A stretch of DNA of 64,000 bases. Origin: Gymnorhina tibicen (taxonomy: Eukaryota; Chordata; Aves; Passeriformes; Artamidae). Location: assembly GCA_013399875.1 (NCBI GenBank), contig VXAZ01006396.1, positions 317,076-381,075 of the forward strand. The letters run 5' to 3'. The notes under the pieces were generated by a model. That model worked only from the letters and a program-made list of their open reading frames with translations, searched no databases and was not told where the DNA came from. A program made the position numbers and the translations under genes. The first letter of the stretch is position 1, and every line of letters begins with the position of its first letter. Of the stretch, positions 47,301-62,130 are shown one piece after another.

Positions 47301-50300
47301 CTTGGTCTCCCTTTCTTGCTTAACAGGCTGATCTGTCTCCAAAATGTACATTTTCTGCATTCCCATTGGACTAATGACATTTAGATAATTTTTTTTACTT
47401 TGGAATATAGCCATCCAACTTAAAAGTAAAAAGAGACATTGTACATTTGAACACAGTGCTAACGCCATTCCCTGCCAGTAAGTCCCGCTGCTATGAAAAT
47501 GAGCAAGGTAGGGATCTGCCTCCCTTTGAGGTTATTAGACCAGGCATATCACTGACACGCATGGAGACACTTCCCTTCAGCTATCTTGACTTGTATAGAA
47601 CTTTATTTAGGTTTTGATTCAAATAACCATTTTTTTCCAACTAATTTAGGGGTTATAATATCTGCTATTGACCTTCTATTACAACCTGTGAACCATCCTG
47701 TTTAATGTGAAATTACATCATGTAAGAAATTCCTTTTTGTCCATTATCTTGGTCACTGACTTGACAGGGCTCTCAGAGAGTCATGGGAGTATAAATCAGA
47801 GATGGGACTAAGAAGTGGGGAACTCGGGAGTAATAGGCACGAGACTAACATGGTGATTCCTTCTGTTCCTAAGGCAAGAGTGCAATGAAGAATGGACATT
47901 AGGTGTTTCTTCCTGGCACTGTGTCAAGTGCAGAATATTTTATGCAAATGAAATATCCTGTTCCGAGAAATAATAGATCTGTAGTGATTTCATTCCCATG
48001 TTAGAGCAAGGTTTACAATGAAAAGATGGGTTGGCCATAACTATGACTACTTGTTGAGTACAAAAAGAATATCAAGAAGAAATTAATTATGTGGCATTAG
48101 CTAATAGGACTCAACACACACACAAAAGGGAGGTCACAGATAAAAAATTTCATTGATCATAATTGATTATTGTGATTTGCTTAACTGGGCTTGGAAATTA
48201 CGGGAGAAAGTGAATGTCAGAGTGGGGAAGGTAGAAGTCAAGGTTAAATGGATATGGTATATCTTGCATATGTTATGCCTTATTCTGGGTGGTGTCTCCG
48301 ACCAGCAACAGGGTTCCTCCCTTATAACAGAAAGCACAGCAAATCATTGCAAATGTGGATGAAGGTAAAATCAGTGCCAGGAAAGAGGACTCTGAATGAA
48401 AGATGTATAGTGTCACAGTGAATCCCTTGGAAAGTTAAGGGTCTTTATGCAGTGAGATGCAGTTCTTTCAGTCCTTGAATATCTCTTGAGAAACTGGGTA
48501 CACTTATCCTGTTTCAGGTGTTTTAAAGTACATTGTTTCAGACATTGCTTTTGGGGTGAAATCCTATGCTTTTTTCTTCTCTTGATTTGGAGTTCAGTTG
48601 CTAGTTATTTACCATGTTGCATGTGCAGGTGGCATGCAAGTACTACTTTCACCTGTTTTCATAAATGACCTTTTCAATACAGTCCTTAGGCCAAAGTAGG
48701 AATTAGGAAGTTCAAAAGAAGAATGAAGGGAGGATTTTGCAAAACTGCATCTGAGTCCTCATCTATTCCTAAGCTTTGCTACAAGCCAAATCACATGGGA
48801 CTTTCTCCTAAAATTAGAGAAGACCATCAAGCTACAGTTGCTCGGAAAGAAGCATCCTTCTATAGGCTTTCCTCTTTGACTTTTCTGCAGCTTTGCTTAG
48901 CGCTTTTCTCGATGCATCCGTGTCCCATGTGAGGTGCTGTGCTTGAAGCATGATCTGTACTGTGTTTTCATCGACACGACTAAGCAACGCAGGAATGTCA
49001 AGGGGTCACCACTTTATCAGGTGGTATAAGCAGTGACAACAAAATTTCTACTGTTGACCCTCCTGGCAGCACTGTGTGTTTCCAGCAGAATAAATAGCAC
49101 TGCAGAGAGACTTAGTGAAACTGGTCTACAGACCTTGTGCCAGTCAGTGCTTTGTTCCCTCTTGGAATCATACATAAATTAGCACATAAGTACCAACAGA
49201 CTACTATATTTTTGTCAAATCCTGCTTTGAATAGAGTGGAAGACGTCTACTTCTAGTGGGAACAGCTCTGTTCTTTTATTTGGAAAGTACTGGATTTGGG
49301 AAGGTTGTTTGCTTGTATTTTTCCTTACCCTCTGAACTCTGCTGTGAACTGTTCTTATATTCTTTCCCTTAGCAAAGGAAAGAAGTTAGTTGAATTTGTC
49401 AAAGATGGCTTCTGTTTCCCTTCCCTCCCCCATTGCTGATGTGGTTGATTCCAGTTGCTTTTCCAGCACTGACCTGCCTGCTCACAGGTACATCCACCTC
49501 ATGTCAGAGAGTGATTCAGCTGCCTGACTGAGCTGAATTCCATTGCTCTTCCTTGTTAGTTTAGCATACAGTCTTAGAAATCTGGTGCATAAATCACATT
49601 TTGGATACAAATCAAAACATGTGATTAATACCTAGACATTTATGGCCATATAATGTTGCACCACAGTTAACAAGTAACATTTGGCTATGGGGTCTGTGCA
49701 CCTGCTAAGCAGTAATGTGCTGCTAATGTTTTAATGAAGGATCCCAGGGAAAAAAATACCTCTCTAAGCCAGAGGTAAAGCTTGTGCTCCTGGAATGCAC
49801 ATTTGTGGATAGGAGAGTTGACTGACTGGGAATACGGCCATTTGTTTTCCCAAATTACAAATAATAATTAATAAATAAAATGTTTTCTCAGGGCTGTAAG
49901 CAGGGAGTTGGGAGAATCACTTGGCAAACAAACTGATATTTAAGCTGTGATTTGTTGAGTATATTTGCACATTACTCTAGAACAGTGGTCCCAGGAGGAG
50001 CAATACTGAGCAACCTGCATTTTGTGGACAGGTTTGCTCCCTCTGTAGGCCTTGGTTTTAAGTTTTTAATTTACTGTATCAAGAGGCAATATCAGAAAGT
50101 CTTGTGGGCAACATGTTGCACATGAAGCAAAGATTGGGACCTGTGGCTTTCTAGCAATGTACCAATTTTATTGATATTATGATGTAGCTTTTGCAGGCTG
50201 AAAGTGGGAAAAAAGCAAAGGCTATTTCACTGGGAAACGAAAAAACAATCTGCTATCTTGGTTTAGTGCAATCTCGGCTAAAATATGTTCTTTAGCCTTA

Positions 50301-52363
50301 TGATGGTAAATTCCAGGGATGGTACCTAGCACATACGGTTTAACACTGCTTCGGAAGTAACAGTTCTAAACAAGAAGTAGAGATGGGCCAATGTCTTCCT
50401 TCGTTTTTGCAGAAAGACTTCAAAAAACATCTCTGCAAGAACTACCACAAGGATGCCTCCAGGAAAAACTTCTCTCACATATTTGTATTGGTGTCTCTGC
50501 TTCTTGGAAGCATTCGTCTAACCTGTGAAATGGTTGGTAACAGTGGTGAGTGGTACGTGGTAGAGCAGAAGGTCCCTAGAACCTTGTGTGGTGATTACAT
50601 CATTTGGTACAATTTTTGTGGATGAAGGTGTTCTCTACCCGTCACTTAAGGTACGTGTTTGATATCAGGAGGGTGTTTTACTCCTCACAATCACACAGAG
50701 AAGATTAGTGAAAGAGATGTAAAAATTTGCCTCAGAGAAACTTACGCATTTATGTTATACTTGCTGCATTTTCTCAGTGTCATACAGCCCTGATCTGGCA
50801 ATAACAAATAAGAGTTCTGGAAGTTTTTCACAGCCTGATCCCAGCTAAAATAAAAATAAATAAAATTTTATAATATTTTAATGTGTTAATTCCTGAGATT
50901 TGTCAAAATTTACTTTTTTCCCCTTCATGGACTATTTCTTGCTTTGATTAATCATCATTTTACAAAGGGAAATTTTTTTTAGTAGATGATTCTTCGATTA
51001 ATTTTTTCACTTATTATCTTCCTTGAAAGCATGCTCTCTTTTTACTTTTCTGTTCCCAAGGCTGAGAATAGTGTGTTGTGTATTCTCTGAAAGCTGTCCA
51101 GATTTGCTCTAAGTTAATCAGATGGTGTGTTGTGAGACTGCCTTTAGGCACTCAACTGGTGCTAGTCTGGAACAGGATTGGATTTCCTCTCAGATTCTTG
51201 AAAACGAAATTTTTCCCTTAGCTTTTTATTCAAGCAGTAGAAAAGGAATTCAAAGGACTTTTTTATGAAAAGCCCTTTCAGATTAAAATAAAACCATTTT
51301 GATTGAGAAAATATGTATTGGCTGCCTTTGCAAGTGAAAGTGAATGAAAGAATTTGAGAGTGTATCTGTACTACAGAGTTAATTGCAAGCTCTACGTCAA
51401 GTGTTGTTTCCAATTGTCTCCCAATCACCTACAAAGTATCTAGCTTGGAAGTGTTGCAGAGCTTCTAGCTGAGCAAGCTGCCTCAATGTTAGCTGTAAGC
51501 CAGATTGTTGTCTTCATGCGGTGTTGTAGTCACCCCGTGTTGCAGGAAAGAGTGAAGTCAAATCATGAAACTATTGAAATCCTCCAAAACCTTCTCACAG
51601 TTGTCCCCTGTATCAAGGAGGATGCAAAGATCCTCCTGCAATTTACTGGGGAAAGTCCTTGAAGCTTCAGTTCTGCAGCACAGAGAGCAGTGGAGATGCC
51701 AGAGATTTCAGAGAACTGGGGGGCGTGAAGAGAATTACCTCGCGGGTCTGGCCTCCTAAAAACACCCTTAAATTTCACCCCATCTCTGATTCTGGGAAAA
51801 AGGGAGCAGGAACAACGTGTCCCAGTGCTCTGTTGAGCCATAGCTGTGATTTCTGCTCTGTGGGACATTTGGACCCCTGTAACTGACATCCACTATAACT
51901 GCATTGCTCAAAAATGTGCCTCAGGACTATCCCAGCAGTTTTCCTCTTTAGCTGTGCTCTGAATTCCCTGACTGTAGGCAAGGACTGGAGAGTTTTCATG
52001 CAGATCTAAACAACTAAATGGAATAGGAGACATTGGAGAATTTGGTCTCCTGTTTTAGCAGAGGGCTACAGAAGATGCATTTCATGTAGGTGTGAGGAGA
52101 GGTGGAATAAAAATCACCCCAATTTTTTATTGCAGGGATTGTACTCATTCAATGGCTCAACCACGGACTTTCCAAAAGGCACCAAACAGCAGTCCAAATG
52201 CAGAAGTAATATGTGTGAGAGGATAAGAGATGCAGGACACTGTTGTACAAAGATTCATGGATAATAACTTGGGATTATCTAGAGAGCACTAATTTAATTT
52301 TACTATGGCTAATGAGTTTTGTAGAATTTCTGCTTTAGGCAGCTGCTCCCCATCCTCCTCACT
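44373..52363. other. Unassigned AT-rich sequence
   Basis: No gene or named repeat was recognised in this 8-kb stretch. All frames are under 109 codons and none has a domain I know. Confidence 0.5.
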
Positions 52364-52396
52364 TAAAAGAAAAAAAAAAAAAAGAAAAGAAAAGAC
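52364..52396. repeat. A-rich low-complexity tract
   Basis: AAAAGAAAAAAAAAAAAAG and a few AAAAG units follow. It could be an old poly(A) tail, but no recognisable retroposon body lies on either side. Confidence 0.85.
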
Positions 52397-55300
52397 TCAA
52401 ACTCCTCACTTTATCCAGATAAAACAGTTTCCTTAACTGGGTAGTTCCATGCCTGTTCCATCCCTGAAGTCTAAATTGTCTGAAATTAGTAAGCAAATTA
52501 AGCACACTGGCACTGGAAATACAATGCACTTAATGCACTAGTATTTCAATATATTTATTGTCTTCAGGTACTATATGCGATTTCAAATGTCTCATGGTGT
52601 CAATTCAGGACTTTAATTTCTTAATGCTGGTGCCCTACATGCAGCCCATAAAGAAGAAATATTTCCAGTTCATCAATCCATTACAGTATTTCAGAAAACT
52701 GAAGCTCTTAATATTTAGTAGGTCCCACTCTTAGTTTTTTGGGGGGGTTTGTTTCGTTTTTTACTTAATTGGGTAAATAGTTTCATTCCACATAGTAAAT
52801 TATTTTCTCCAGGTTTATGTAGGTCTAGCAGACAGCAAATGTAGCTTTATCTACCATCCTCCCAAAAAATATGAGAACACACCATCTCATAATGAAACTG
52901 GAGCTGGAAAATGGGGGTAGGAGAGGAAGCTCTATACAGAAAAGATGAGGCTCATTCTCTTCTGGTTTGACAGAACTGAGATTGTGGATGAGGATGGCTG
53001 AGAAGAAACGTTGGCTAAGAAAATGTGAGATTTGTGAGAAAATGTGTGAGTGCATTTTCCTTCTCATATTTCCACTAGAGCATAATTTCCTGAAGAAGTG
53101 ATAGAAACATAGGTAATGTCGGTGACATCACTGACATCTTAGCAACTCCAGGTTATCTTTGCGTTAGGTGAGTCTTCCTCTGTTTTTAAGGAAAATATAG
53201 CTACTGTTTAAATACAAATACTGTAAACTATTCAGCTCATGGCATCTGATTATTTATTTGTTTATTTTTCTTCATGGGGAGAAAAAGGTTAAACACAATT
53301 ACACCTTTGCTCCTACATGATAACAAGCACAAAGCTCTAACTGAGTATTCAGAAATAATAGCTAAATTCCAACAGTAACATGATGATTATCTTGTGGAAT
53401 ATCTTCGCATTTACCTGGATATAGCAAGTATTTCTTGTTTGCAAAATACTGATTTTCACTTTTAAATGTCTCTGTTGTGGGTCTAGCTCAGTAGAACAGC
53501 CTTACCCAGTGGGGAATCCACAGCTAACATTGGTAATATTGATAAGTAGAACCATCTCAAGCCATGACCAAACTGAACAGTAATTCCAGAGCTACACTGG
53601 CATGTTGCTCCTCAGTGCAGCAGCCAGCACAGGGCATCTTGGAAGGGAACTGAACAGGCCCATGGTGGATGCCAGTGAGATGGATGGGTATCGTGTAGAG
53701 AGGATGACAGTAGAAATCCATTTTTCCTCAGTTTTCACGCACACTCTTCTCAACTGCTGTTTTTCAAAAGAATTTTTAACTAGGGCTAATGCTTAGCTCA
53801 GGGTCATAATCTCAAAGTAGATGGGTGTAACGTAGATTGTACTTTTAAGGTATTAATAAGAGTTAATAGAATTGGTTTATAAATATTTCTGAGAGAGAAA
53901 ATTTTACAGCTAGACTTTATTATTAATTCACTGGTATATTGTTACTTTTAAGGAATGGCTAGATTTCATTTGTGAATAAGTAAAAAGACTGAAAAGGAGA
54001 AAAATTTATTTGTGTCAATATTGTCATCTCCAAAATAATTGTAAGCAGATGTACAAAGTTGCATAGACTACAGGACAGAGAAATCAGTGATTTTCAAACA
54101 AACAGAAATTTATTTTTAATTTTACAGTGTTTTAAGAGAGGCAAAAGAGGGTATCACTGAGCTTTTTATAAAACCCTAAGCTGCGTCTTCAGCCTATAGT
54201 AATTTAATTCTTGTATTCAGAATGACCATAGTCTGATTTTACTGTCAGTGGAACCTAATCTACTTTTTAAGCTGTATGACCACCATTTGTAAATACAGCT
54301 TTTAGCTGCAAAACCCTCAAAGACTGCCTGCATAGTAGGTGCCAGCCATCTAATATTGTATCCATGAAGCTGGAAGTGAGCAGGCCAAATAACTTTTAGT
54401 CCATCTGTGTAAGGAGTAAGAGGGAAGTTGTAATGTGAGAACTGAAACTAATACAAGGAGGTGACAGAGTATTTTTCAGTGGAATGGTGTTTATGTGGGA
54501 GAGAACTATAGCAGAGAGGATGCAGAGGAAAACAATGTGAGCAAAAATGGAACAATATGGTCAATTGAAAAGCTAAATGTAAAGTGATTTTAAAAGATTT
54601 TTAAAAAGGCAAATTATGATATGGAAACAAAGGGTAGGATTTTTATCACAGATATTAGGACTGTGACAGAGTTTGTGTTTCAGGAGGTTGCAGAGCACAT
54701 AAGTGATGTCTTCCATGACTTTGAGGTTGGAAGAGATTCAAAGTAGGTGTTCTCAGCCTCCTGTCACATCTCTGCTGTACAAGTTGTCGTTAGGATACTT
54801 CAGGTACCTCTAAACAGTTCAGCTGAAGTATCCAAAGCAAACTGGCTGTGGCAGAAGGAATCTCCATACCTTTGCTTCTTCATGATGTATTACTATTCTA
54901 TGACAAATGTTACTTATTGTAATTGCTATGAAATTTATATTATTATTGCTGCTGTATTACTGACAAACATCTTACGAAAGCAGGAGAAGCTAAAAACACA
55001 GGAACAGATAATTTTTAATCAAAAATAGTCACAAATGAAGATGTCTTCTGAAAGCAATCATAATCACTGTGAAAGAGGCCAAAGATCTGTGCAATGTTTT
55101 CATAATTTTACAAGATTTGGTACAAATTACTGCGCTTACAAGTTAGGCTTTTGATTAAACATCAGAGGGATTGGTGTGTTCAAACCTTGGTTTTGCAATA
55201 CCTAGCCAATACAAACTTTCTTTCATTGTTGAATTATTGTCTCCAATCCTACAACTTGTAGGAATTATATTCACCGATTTGTATTAATTCTTACTCCAGA

Positions 55301-58300
55301 AAATGTACTCTTCTTTAAATCCTTTGAATTAGCTCCTCGTTGAGCATAGCTGAAGAAGGCAGAGTTGCTTCTACAGAAGGAGGGGGACACAGCAAAATGG
55401 ATTAAAGAGAGTGAAAGCAGTAAAAGAGATTCAGGAAGAGGATATTTTTAGGGAGACCCTTTACAGTAAAGATAAGTGTTGAAGAGCCCAAGAAACAAAA
55501 ATGAAACACCTGAGGTGAGCAGGGCCAGTGAGAATGGAAGACATTAAGCACTCTGGGAAGAAAACTCACATCATTAGAATGAGGCATTTACTCTCTCTCG
55601 ATCCGAACGACAGAAGCAAGACAATCTGCTGTTTATGTTGTAAAAGTGTTTGCAGTGGGAAGTATGGTATATGCACACAGAAAGAACATCTGTTCGAGGA
55701 AGGCTCTTGCAACTATAAAGCTGCAATAATGGGGTAGAAACATCTGCACAGCTTATAGCAGGGCCACCAGTAGTGCTCTTAGGTGGGGGAGGGTACGAGA
55801 CGTGCCACATGCAGGAGAAGGTCACAGGAAACATCTTTAAGAATGAGGAAAAATTTTGTATATATCCATGCAAACCTAAGTTGCCTGTAGACAAACGGAA
55901 GTGTTCAGTGTTGCAGAATACTGCTGTGGAAGTGCTATAAACCCAGAAAAATACATTATTGTCCTTTCACTTAATAAGTAAAAGGACAACTTGTCCATGT
56001 TCTTTTGTAGTCACAGGATGACTCAAGGATTTTAAATAAAGCCGAAACATAAAGGTTTTCCTCTGACCACTTAAAGACCTGCAAGATTTTATGGCACAGT
56101 TCTGTTAGCAGAACACCAAGAAATTCAGAGAGCAAGTAGAACAAAATGAAGTGCTGACTGGCAGCTTGCTGCCAGTGGTATTGGTGCAGTCCAATTGCAG
56201 GAAAATATGCCCAGGCATAGTTCCCTGCAATGGGTACGCAGCAGCAGCTGATACCTGAAAGACTCATTCCTGGTTATTTGGGGTATCACCTCACTGCAGA
56301 CATTGCAGGGCAAATATGATTACATGATTTGGTGCCCTTTGCCTCAGTTCCTTTTTATTGCAAATACAGTTTAACATGCCTGAATAGAGCAACTTTGCTC
56401 GTGTATGGAATTTATAATGAGGAAAAGGGAGGAAATCTACAGCTCATTCCCAGTGTACAGCCTTCAAAGGATGGTGTTTGGCAGCATCATGGCTATGGCT
56501 GTATCTGACCAAGGCACTCTTACATGCTTCACACAAAGCAGCCTATCCCTTTGCTCCTTTACAACTCTCCCCTTTCAGACCTCGTGACTTCAAAGCTGGT
56601 CCAGAAAGTTTTACAGAAATGTTACAGTTTTTATTCCTTCAGGAATTTGCTGAACTCTAATAATTTGGAGCTCACATATAGATAAATGCATGGGTTTACC
56701 TCCAGACAATAACTTCTTTGCCAGTATCTAGGCCTCGAAGTGAAGGTTTTGAAAATTTTAACTTGAATATAGATAAATGAAAATATTTAAATACAAGAAG
56801 TATCTGTGAACATGGTATCTTAAACAGCTACTTCTGCTTTTCTTGGCATTTCACTATCTTAAAGGGAGTTCTTTTCCATGTGTTCTTTTCAATGTAAGGG
56901 ATGGGACAGTGCATCTGATGATTAGGCTGTGTTGAGCAGCCACTTTTATAGCAAAAGCGTGTTGCTGGAAATGGCAATGTGTTTGTCAAGCTCAGCAGGT
57001 GAAGACTTTGTCTTATGTTAAGCTTAAAAGATGATTTTTAGAATATGCAAACTGCTGTACGTAATGCTGGATATCCTAATGTTTGCAGACAGACAAAATT
57101 TTTGTTCATTTTTTCTGTTCTTTAATGTTTTGCAGCAACAGTTAACAAGTACTATTCTCAGAAATGTGAGCAGAGCTACCTAATTAGGTACAAAAGATGA
57201 GTGTATTCTGTTTTACTGGAATCAACAGGAGTAATAGATAAATGGTAATTGTAAAACAAGACAAAGATGATTATATGTAACACAACCTAGATGAGGAACC
57301 CAGGTGCCATGACTAGGCACCACTTTCCCACGACTCCCAGGGTGTCATGGAAAGAGAGATGCCTCCAGTACAGAAGATGAAGTTGAGATCTGTGAGAGCC
57401 TGTGTCTCTTCCATGGCCATATATGGCACCAAGCCTGCCAACTTTACTACTTCATTGGTATGAATTTTCTGCCTTTCCTGAATTGGTGGAATCCTACTTC
57501 AGGAAAGTGCTTTGTCACTTTTATCTCTTGGCATATTCCTCTTTAAGCATCTGAGTAACTCCGGGCAGGTTGAAAGACACTATGTGTATCTAAAAGCAGT
57601 GGCACACTGCAGTGTTTGGAAAAAATAAATGGGGAAAGTTCTTCCGCCTTCTAAGCTTAAACATGATGACCCTTTTTTTGCTTCATTTTGATGTCAGTTT
57701 TTTGTGTTGGACATCATGCAGTTAAAGGTGTTATTTCCATTTTGGCATATGCCTCATTATTGCTTTAAAAAAAACTTACCCTTTTCCTTGTGAAACATGT
57801 GCTTAGCTCCGCTGGTTCTGGAGAGTGTGTAAATGATACTTACCTTGGGAAAAAAGAACTTGACCTTGAAATCAGATACTTTTTCCAGAGCAATCCTGTG
57901 CTTTCTGGCTCTGGAGCACTGCATTGCATCATGCTTCGCAGAAGAATTGTTATAAAGGTGATGGTTAGCAAATCTAAAACACTTTATGAAAAATGCCTTT
58001 TGGTGGTTGGGGGGGAGGAGAGTTGTTTCATTTTTAACATCAGGATGACCACACATGTGGTCAAAATCCAGATGGAAAAGAGAGTGAAAGACTTCGTCAT
58101 GTGGAAAATATATCTTTAACAGGGGCTGGGTATGAGAAGAGGAGGTTTGGTCCCTGTTGTCCATGTTACTCTATGTTAGAAGGATGTCAAGCTTCCACAT
58201 AATTTTAGAACAAAAATCACTCTACCTTTTCTCCCAAGGAGTGAGAAAATTTGGGATTTGCTGCACTGCAGAACAGAGAAAAATTTGAAAATCTCACAAC

Positions 58301-61300
58301 ATGTCACTAGACAGGAAAACAATTTCCTTCCTAATTCTAATGACTTACCATTTTTCAAAGAAAAAAATGCCAGTAATGTGTTAGGATTTTCAAATAAGAT
58401 GGAAAAGAGTCGTTTCATCACTGATGTTATGGTGTAGGTAGAAGAGAACTTTAAAGCTGAAAAATATCAGCCCTCAGGTCAGAAGGGGCTTTTTCCCTGA
58501 TCTTCCTTTTCATTCATTTTTACATGGCATTTATCTCCAGCCATAGAAAAGGTTATTACTGGGCTTCTAGATACTGGCCATATAAAAATGGCAATATTAA
58601 GCAGCGTCAGGTGAGATAAGGAGGAGCAACGACTGTGGTATTTTTCTAGATGATTTTGGCTGCAGTGCTGTCATGCTGTTTTGTGCAGGCAGAAGTGGAG
58701 GAACAGCATGCTGAAAGGAACAGTACAGACACACTGGAGATAGCCAGGCCAATTAACACCAATCATCACAGATGCCATTAGCTCCTGGTAAAGAAACCTT
58801 AACCCCACAGAGGGATGGTGAGGGTGAACGTGTAGCTACTGGGGATCTCATGGCAAATATAAAGAGCTGCCAGTGGCCAAATAATGTGCTCCTAGAAAAA
58901 GACATGGTCCATTATCCCTGCTGAAAACAGAGTGACAAATTACTGTAAAAGTACTGTACTGCAGCTGAAAGAAGCCAATAATTTCATGAATTTTACAGGT
59001 ACAGCCAACCATAACAGTATGTTCTAGTACTACCCTCTGCATGCTACAGTGCTTTACACTATAGTTCTTTTTACAGTGCTCACAATATAACCCTGTTCTT
59101 TCTTATAAACATCCCTCAAGTCAGGATACTGAGAAAGTACATCTGCTCTACCCTGGTAGACAAATAACACTAGGTTTAAGAGACTGTGCTATAACTTGCA
59201 TGCTTATTACCACAATCCAATTCTGATTTCATCTCTGTTGATCTTGTTTTGGTGTGCATCCGGTGAATAAGAAAGATGTTACTACTGATTTGTACTAGAA
59301 TTGAGCCTCAAATATCTCCTGTGATGATTAATATCTTCAGACTGTTTCCTGATCTCATCCGTGGTCTGACCAACTCATGCTGCTTCTTGAGTACTGGTAT
59401 GATGTTCAGTACACTGGGTATGAACATATGCCTTACCCAAAATATAATAATAACCTTGAAAATGCAATAATATCTGGAGTTGAATGCCAAATGCATTTGT
59501 TAGTGCACAGATGCACTGGAAGAGGGAAGTGAAAAGAAGGGAGATACCTGGAAAACTTTATGAAACAACAAAGGCAGGAGGTACAGTAGTTGATGTGCTT
59601 CAGTTTTGGATGTGGAAAACATTGGATGCACGATGATGGTCAAAGGAGAGAAAAAACAGCTGGCAAAAGCCAGTTCAATCAAAAAACTTGGGGTTGCTTT
59701 TACTTAAATAGAGCGTATGCTGCTTCATCATAGATCACTGCTAAGAAGTCCTTTGTTAGAGAGAAGAAATTTAGCAATAAGTGCCAGTGTTCAATCAGTG
59801 ACTCCTTTTTTGATCAACATATTTGCGGAAGTAAGGACGAAGATCTTTTCTAGAGGGAACTTAGTTAGGAAAGGACAGTTTTTGCACTGAACTTACCTGA
59901 TGTGATTCTTTTGAAACAAATAGCTTTGTTAGTGCTTGTTCTGTGATTTATAGACAGAAAACCTTAAGAACTGTGCAGTTAGTTTACAAATACTTTGAAA
60001 AGTGAAAGATTAAATAATTGATTGGTGTCAATAATATCCACATAGCAGTGTAAATACAGTCTGTGATTTTTCTGTGTAGCATCTTCTGAACTTGGGATCT
60101 TAGTATTTCACAAATGCTGGTTCTAATTTCTGTCTGTACTAATGGCTTTATTGACTATATGAAAGGAAAAGCATACATTAAAAGAAAAAGTACACACATG
60201 CAAATCAGACTTGTCCCATTGAGCTGTGTTAAACAGGTGTTATACCTCCCCTTTTTGCAAAGAAAACTCTTGAACGAAGGCAATGCGGAAGACGTTGGTA
60301 GCACAGTAGAGAGCACAAACAATTTTCTTCCAGTCTAACTGATGTTTTACTCAACCACAATTAATTGCCTGTTGCTAATGGTGGTTCTGAGGTCATAGAA
60401 ATGGGTGTATGTTAGAACTGGGTTTGATCATGCTAATAACAGTGGTTATTAAATGATGTCTCTCTGCTCCAGTCTGTCCTACAGCTGGGATAATTCTTAA
60501 CTTTGTGTTTTGTTTACTGGTTGCATTTTTGATGACAGCAGTTTTTATAATTCTTTGATTTACCATCATCAGAGGAGAAAGCAGCCTATAATGTTAACTG
60601 CTGGTGTCAACACAGAGAGACAGGACAGGACTATAATTGTTGGAATTGTCATTCAGATGTGTGTGACTTGATCCAATAAACGTAGGTTTCTGGCACCTTT
60701 GTGAGTGATGCTTTTACAACAGACTGCTGCTTGAGCTTGTCTTGAAAGGATTCCCGGCACCAAGAAGTGCTACTGCTTTCAGGTTCTTCCCTTAAAGGGA
60801 AAGTCTGCACAGCTCTCTCGTATGATCAGGTGGATTTAATACCACACAATAGAAGAGTAAGAAGGGACTACCTCTAAGAACGCTTTTCTTCTGCTACATT
60901 TTTAACTGCCACTAATATATCAGACAGCTAGGACATAAAAAACTTAAGAAACTTAAGTAAAAAAGCCCAAAGTAGGCATCCATGTTGCTCCTTTACCTTT
61001 ATTGCACTGGCAAATTTTCCAGTATCAGACAAAGGGTACACAAATAGCAGAAAAATGCAGACAGGCTAAAATGCAAACTTTCAGAAGTTGGCTAGAGAAC
61101 AATACTCTTTCTGTCCTGAGAGCTGGAGTAATCCAGTAAAATCTTACCACTGGTTCAAAGCATGAAACAGAGTCAAAGATGTAAAAAGACTCTCAGTGGA
61201 TTAAACCAAATCCACAATGGCAGCCAAGCATACCAGCTATAAATGTTCTCACTCAGCCTGCGGACACGGATGCTCTCCGAGTCTCAAGTGATAAAGCACT

Positions 61301-62089
61301 TATACATTTGGCTTTGGGCCAAAAGATTTGGAGATCTGAGGCAAAACTGATCACTTTAGGAGAGAGTCTGCTATGGGTAATTAAAGGCAGATTATTGGAT
61401 TAAGATTTGATGCAAATTTGAAGTCCTTCCTTTTCTTTCCAGATTTATTTTATTTTTCTTGTCTTCTTTGTCTCTGGGTAACTATAATTGAATGCGTCTT
61501 TAAACTGTAAATTGTAATTTTGCTGTCAGCAGTGGAGCTTTAATTTCAGATGTTTATTAGAAAATTTCTCTGTGAGCCTCTGAGTTTTGTTAGCTGGAGG
61601 GACTTGAATCAATTGTATAGCCTCCCCCACAAAGCTGTGGACAGTTTTGGTGCTTTGAATGCTTTATTTGCTAGTGTGAGAAGAAGAGATAATCTCTGTC
61701 CCAAGCCATATTCCCCTCTTCTTCACTGTAGTCAAGTTCTTCTGCACATATTTGTTTTTAGACAAAAGGATAGAGTCCCATCAAGGTTCCCTGTCTGGGA
61801 ATGTGGCTCTGGCCCACATTTATGGCCATGAAGAATCCACTGTAATATTCTCTTCAGAACTGCAGCGAGAAGGGAAGGTTTCCTCTTATGTAGATGAACA
61901 AATGCATCTCTACTCAGGAGTGCTGCTCTCATGAGTTGCTACTGAAAGATATGACAAAAATAAATGAATGCGGAAAAATGGAGGAGAAACAGTCGCAGGG
62001 AGAAGTCAGTCTAATTTATGAGCCCCCATTGCTTCTTCAAAGGAAATATATACCCTCTTGCAAAAAAAAGGGGGTGGAGGATAAAAGCA
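52397..62089. other. Unassigned AT-rich sequence
   Basis: No gene or named repeat was recognised in 9.7 kb. The longest frames (135 codons minus and 109 plus, overlapping at 57757-58164) lie on opposite strands of the same DNA and have no known domain. Confidence 0.5.
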
Positions 62090-62130
62090 GCAGCTGAGGA
62101 TTCTTGGAGTGCAGGAGAATCCTCAGCTGC
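62090..62130. other. Perfect hairpin (15-bp stem, 11-nt loop)
   Basis: GCAGCTGAGGATTCT at 62090-62104 pairs exactly with AGAATCCTCAGCTGC at 62116-62130; the loop is TGGAGTGCAGG. The stem is of mixed composition, so it is not a low-complexity artefact. No flanking pairing extends it. Confidence 0.9.

Noticed and set aside
57757..58164. Opposed 135- and 109-codon frames
   Set aside because: They share the same DNA on opposite strands, have no known domain and no exon signals.
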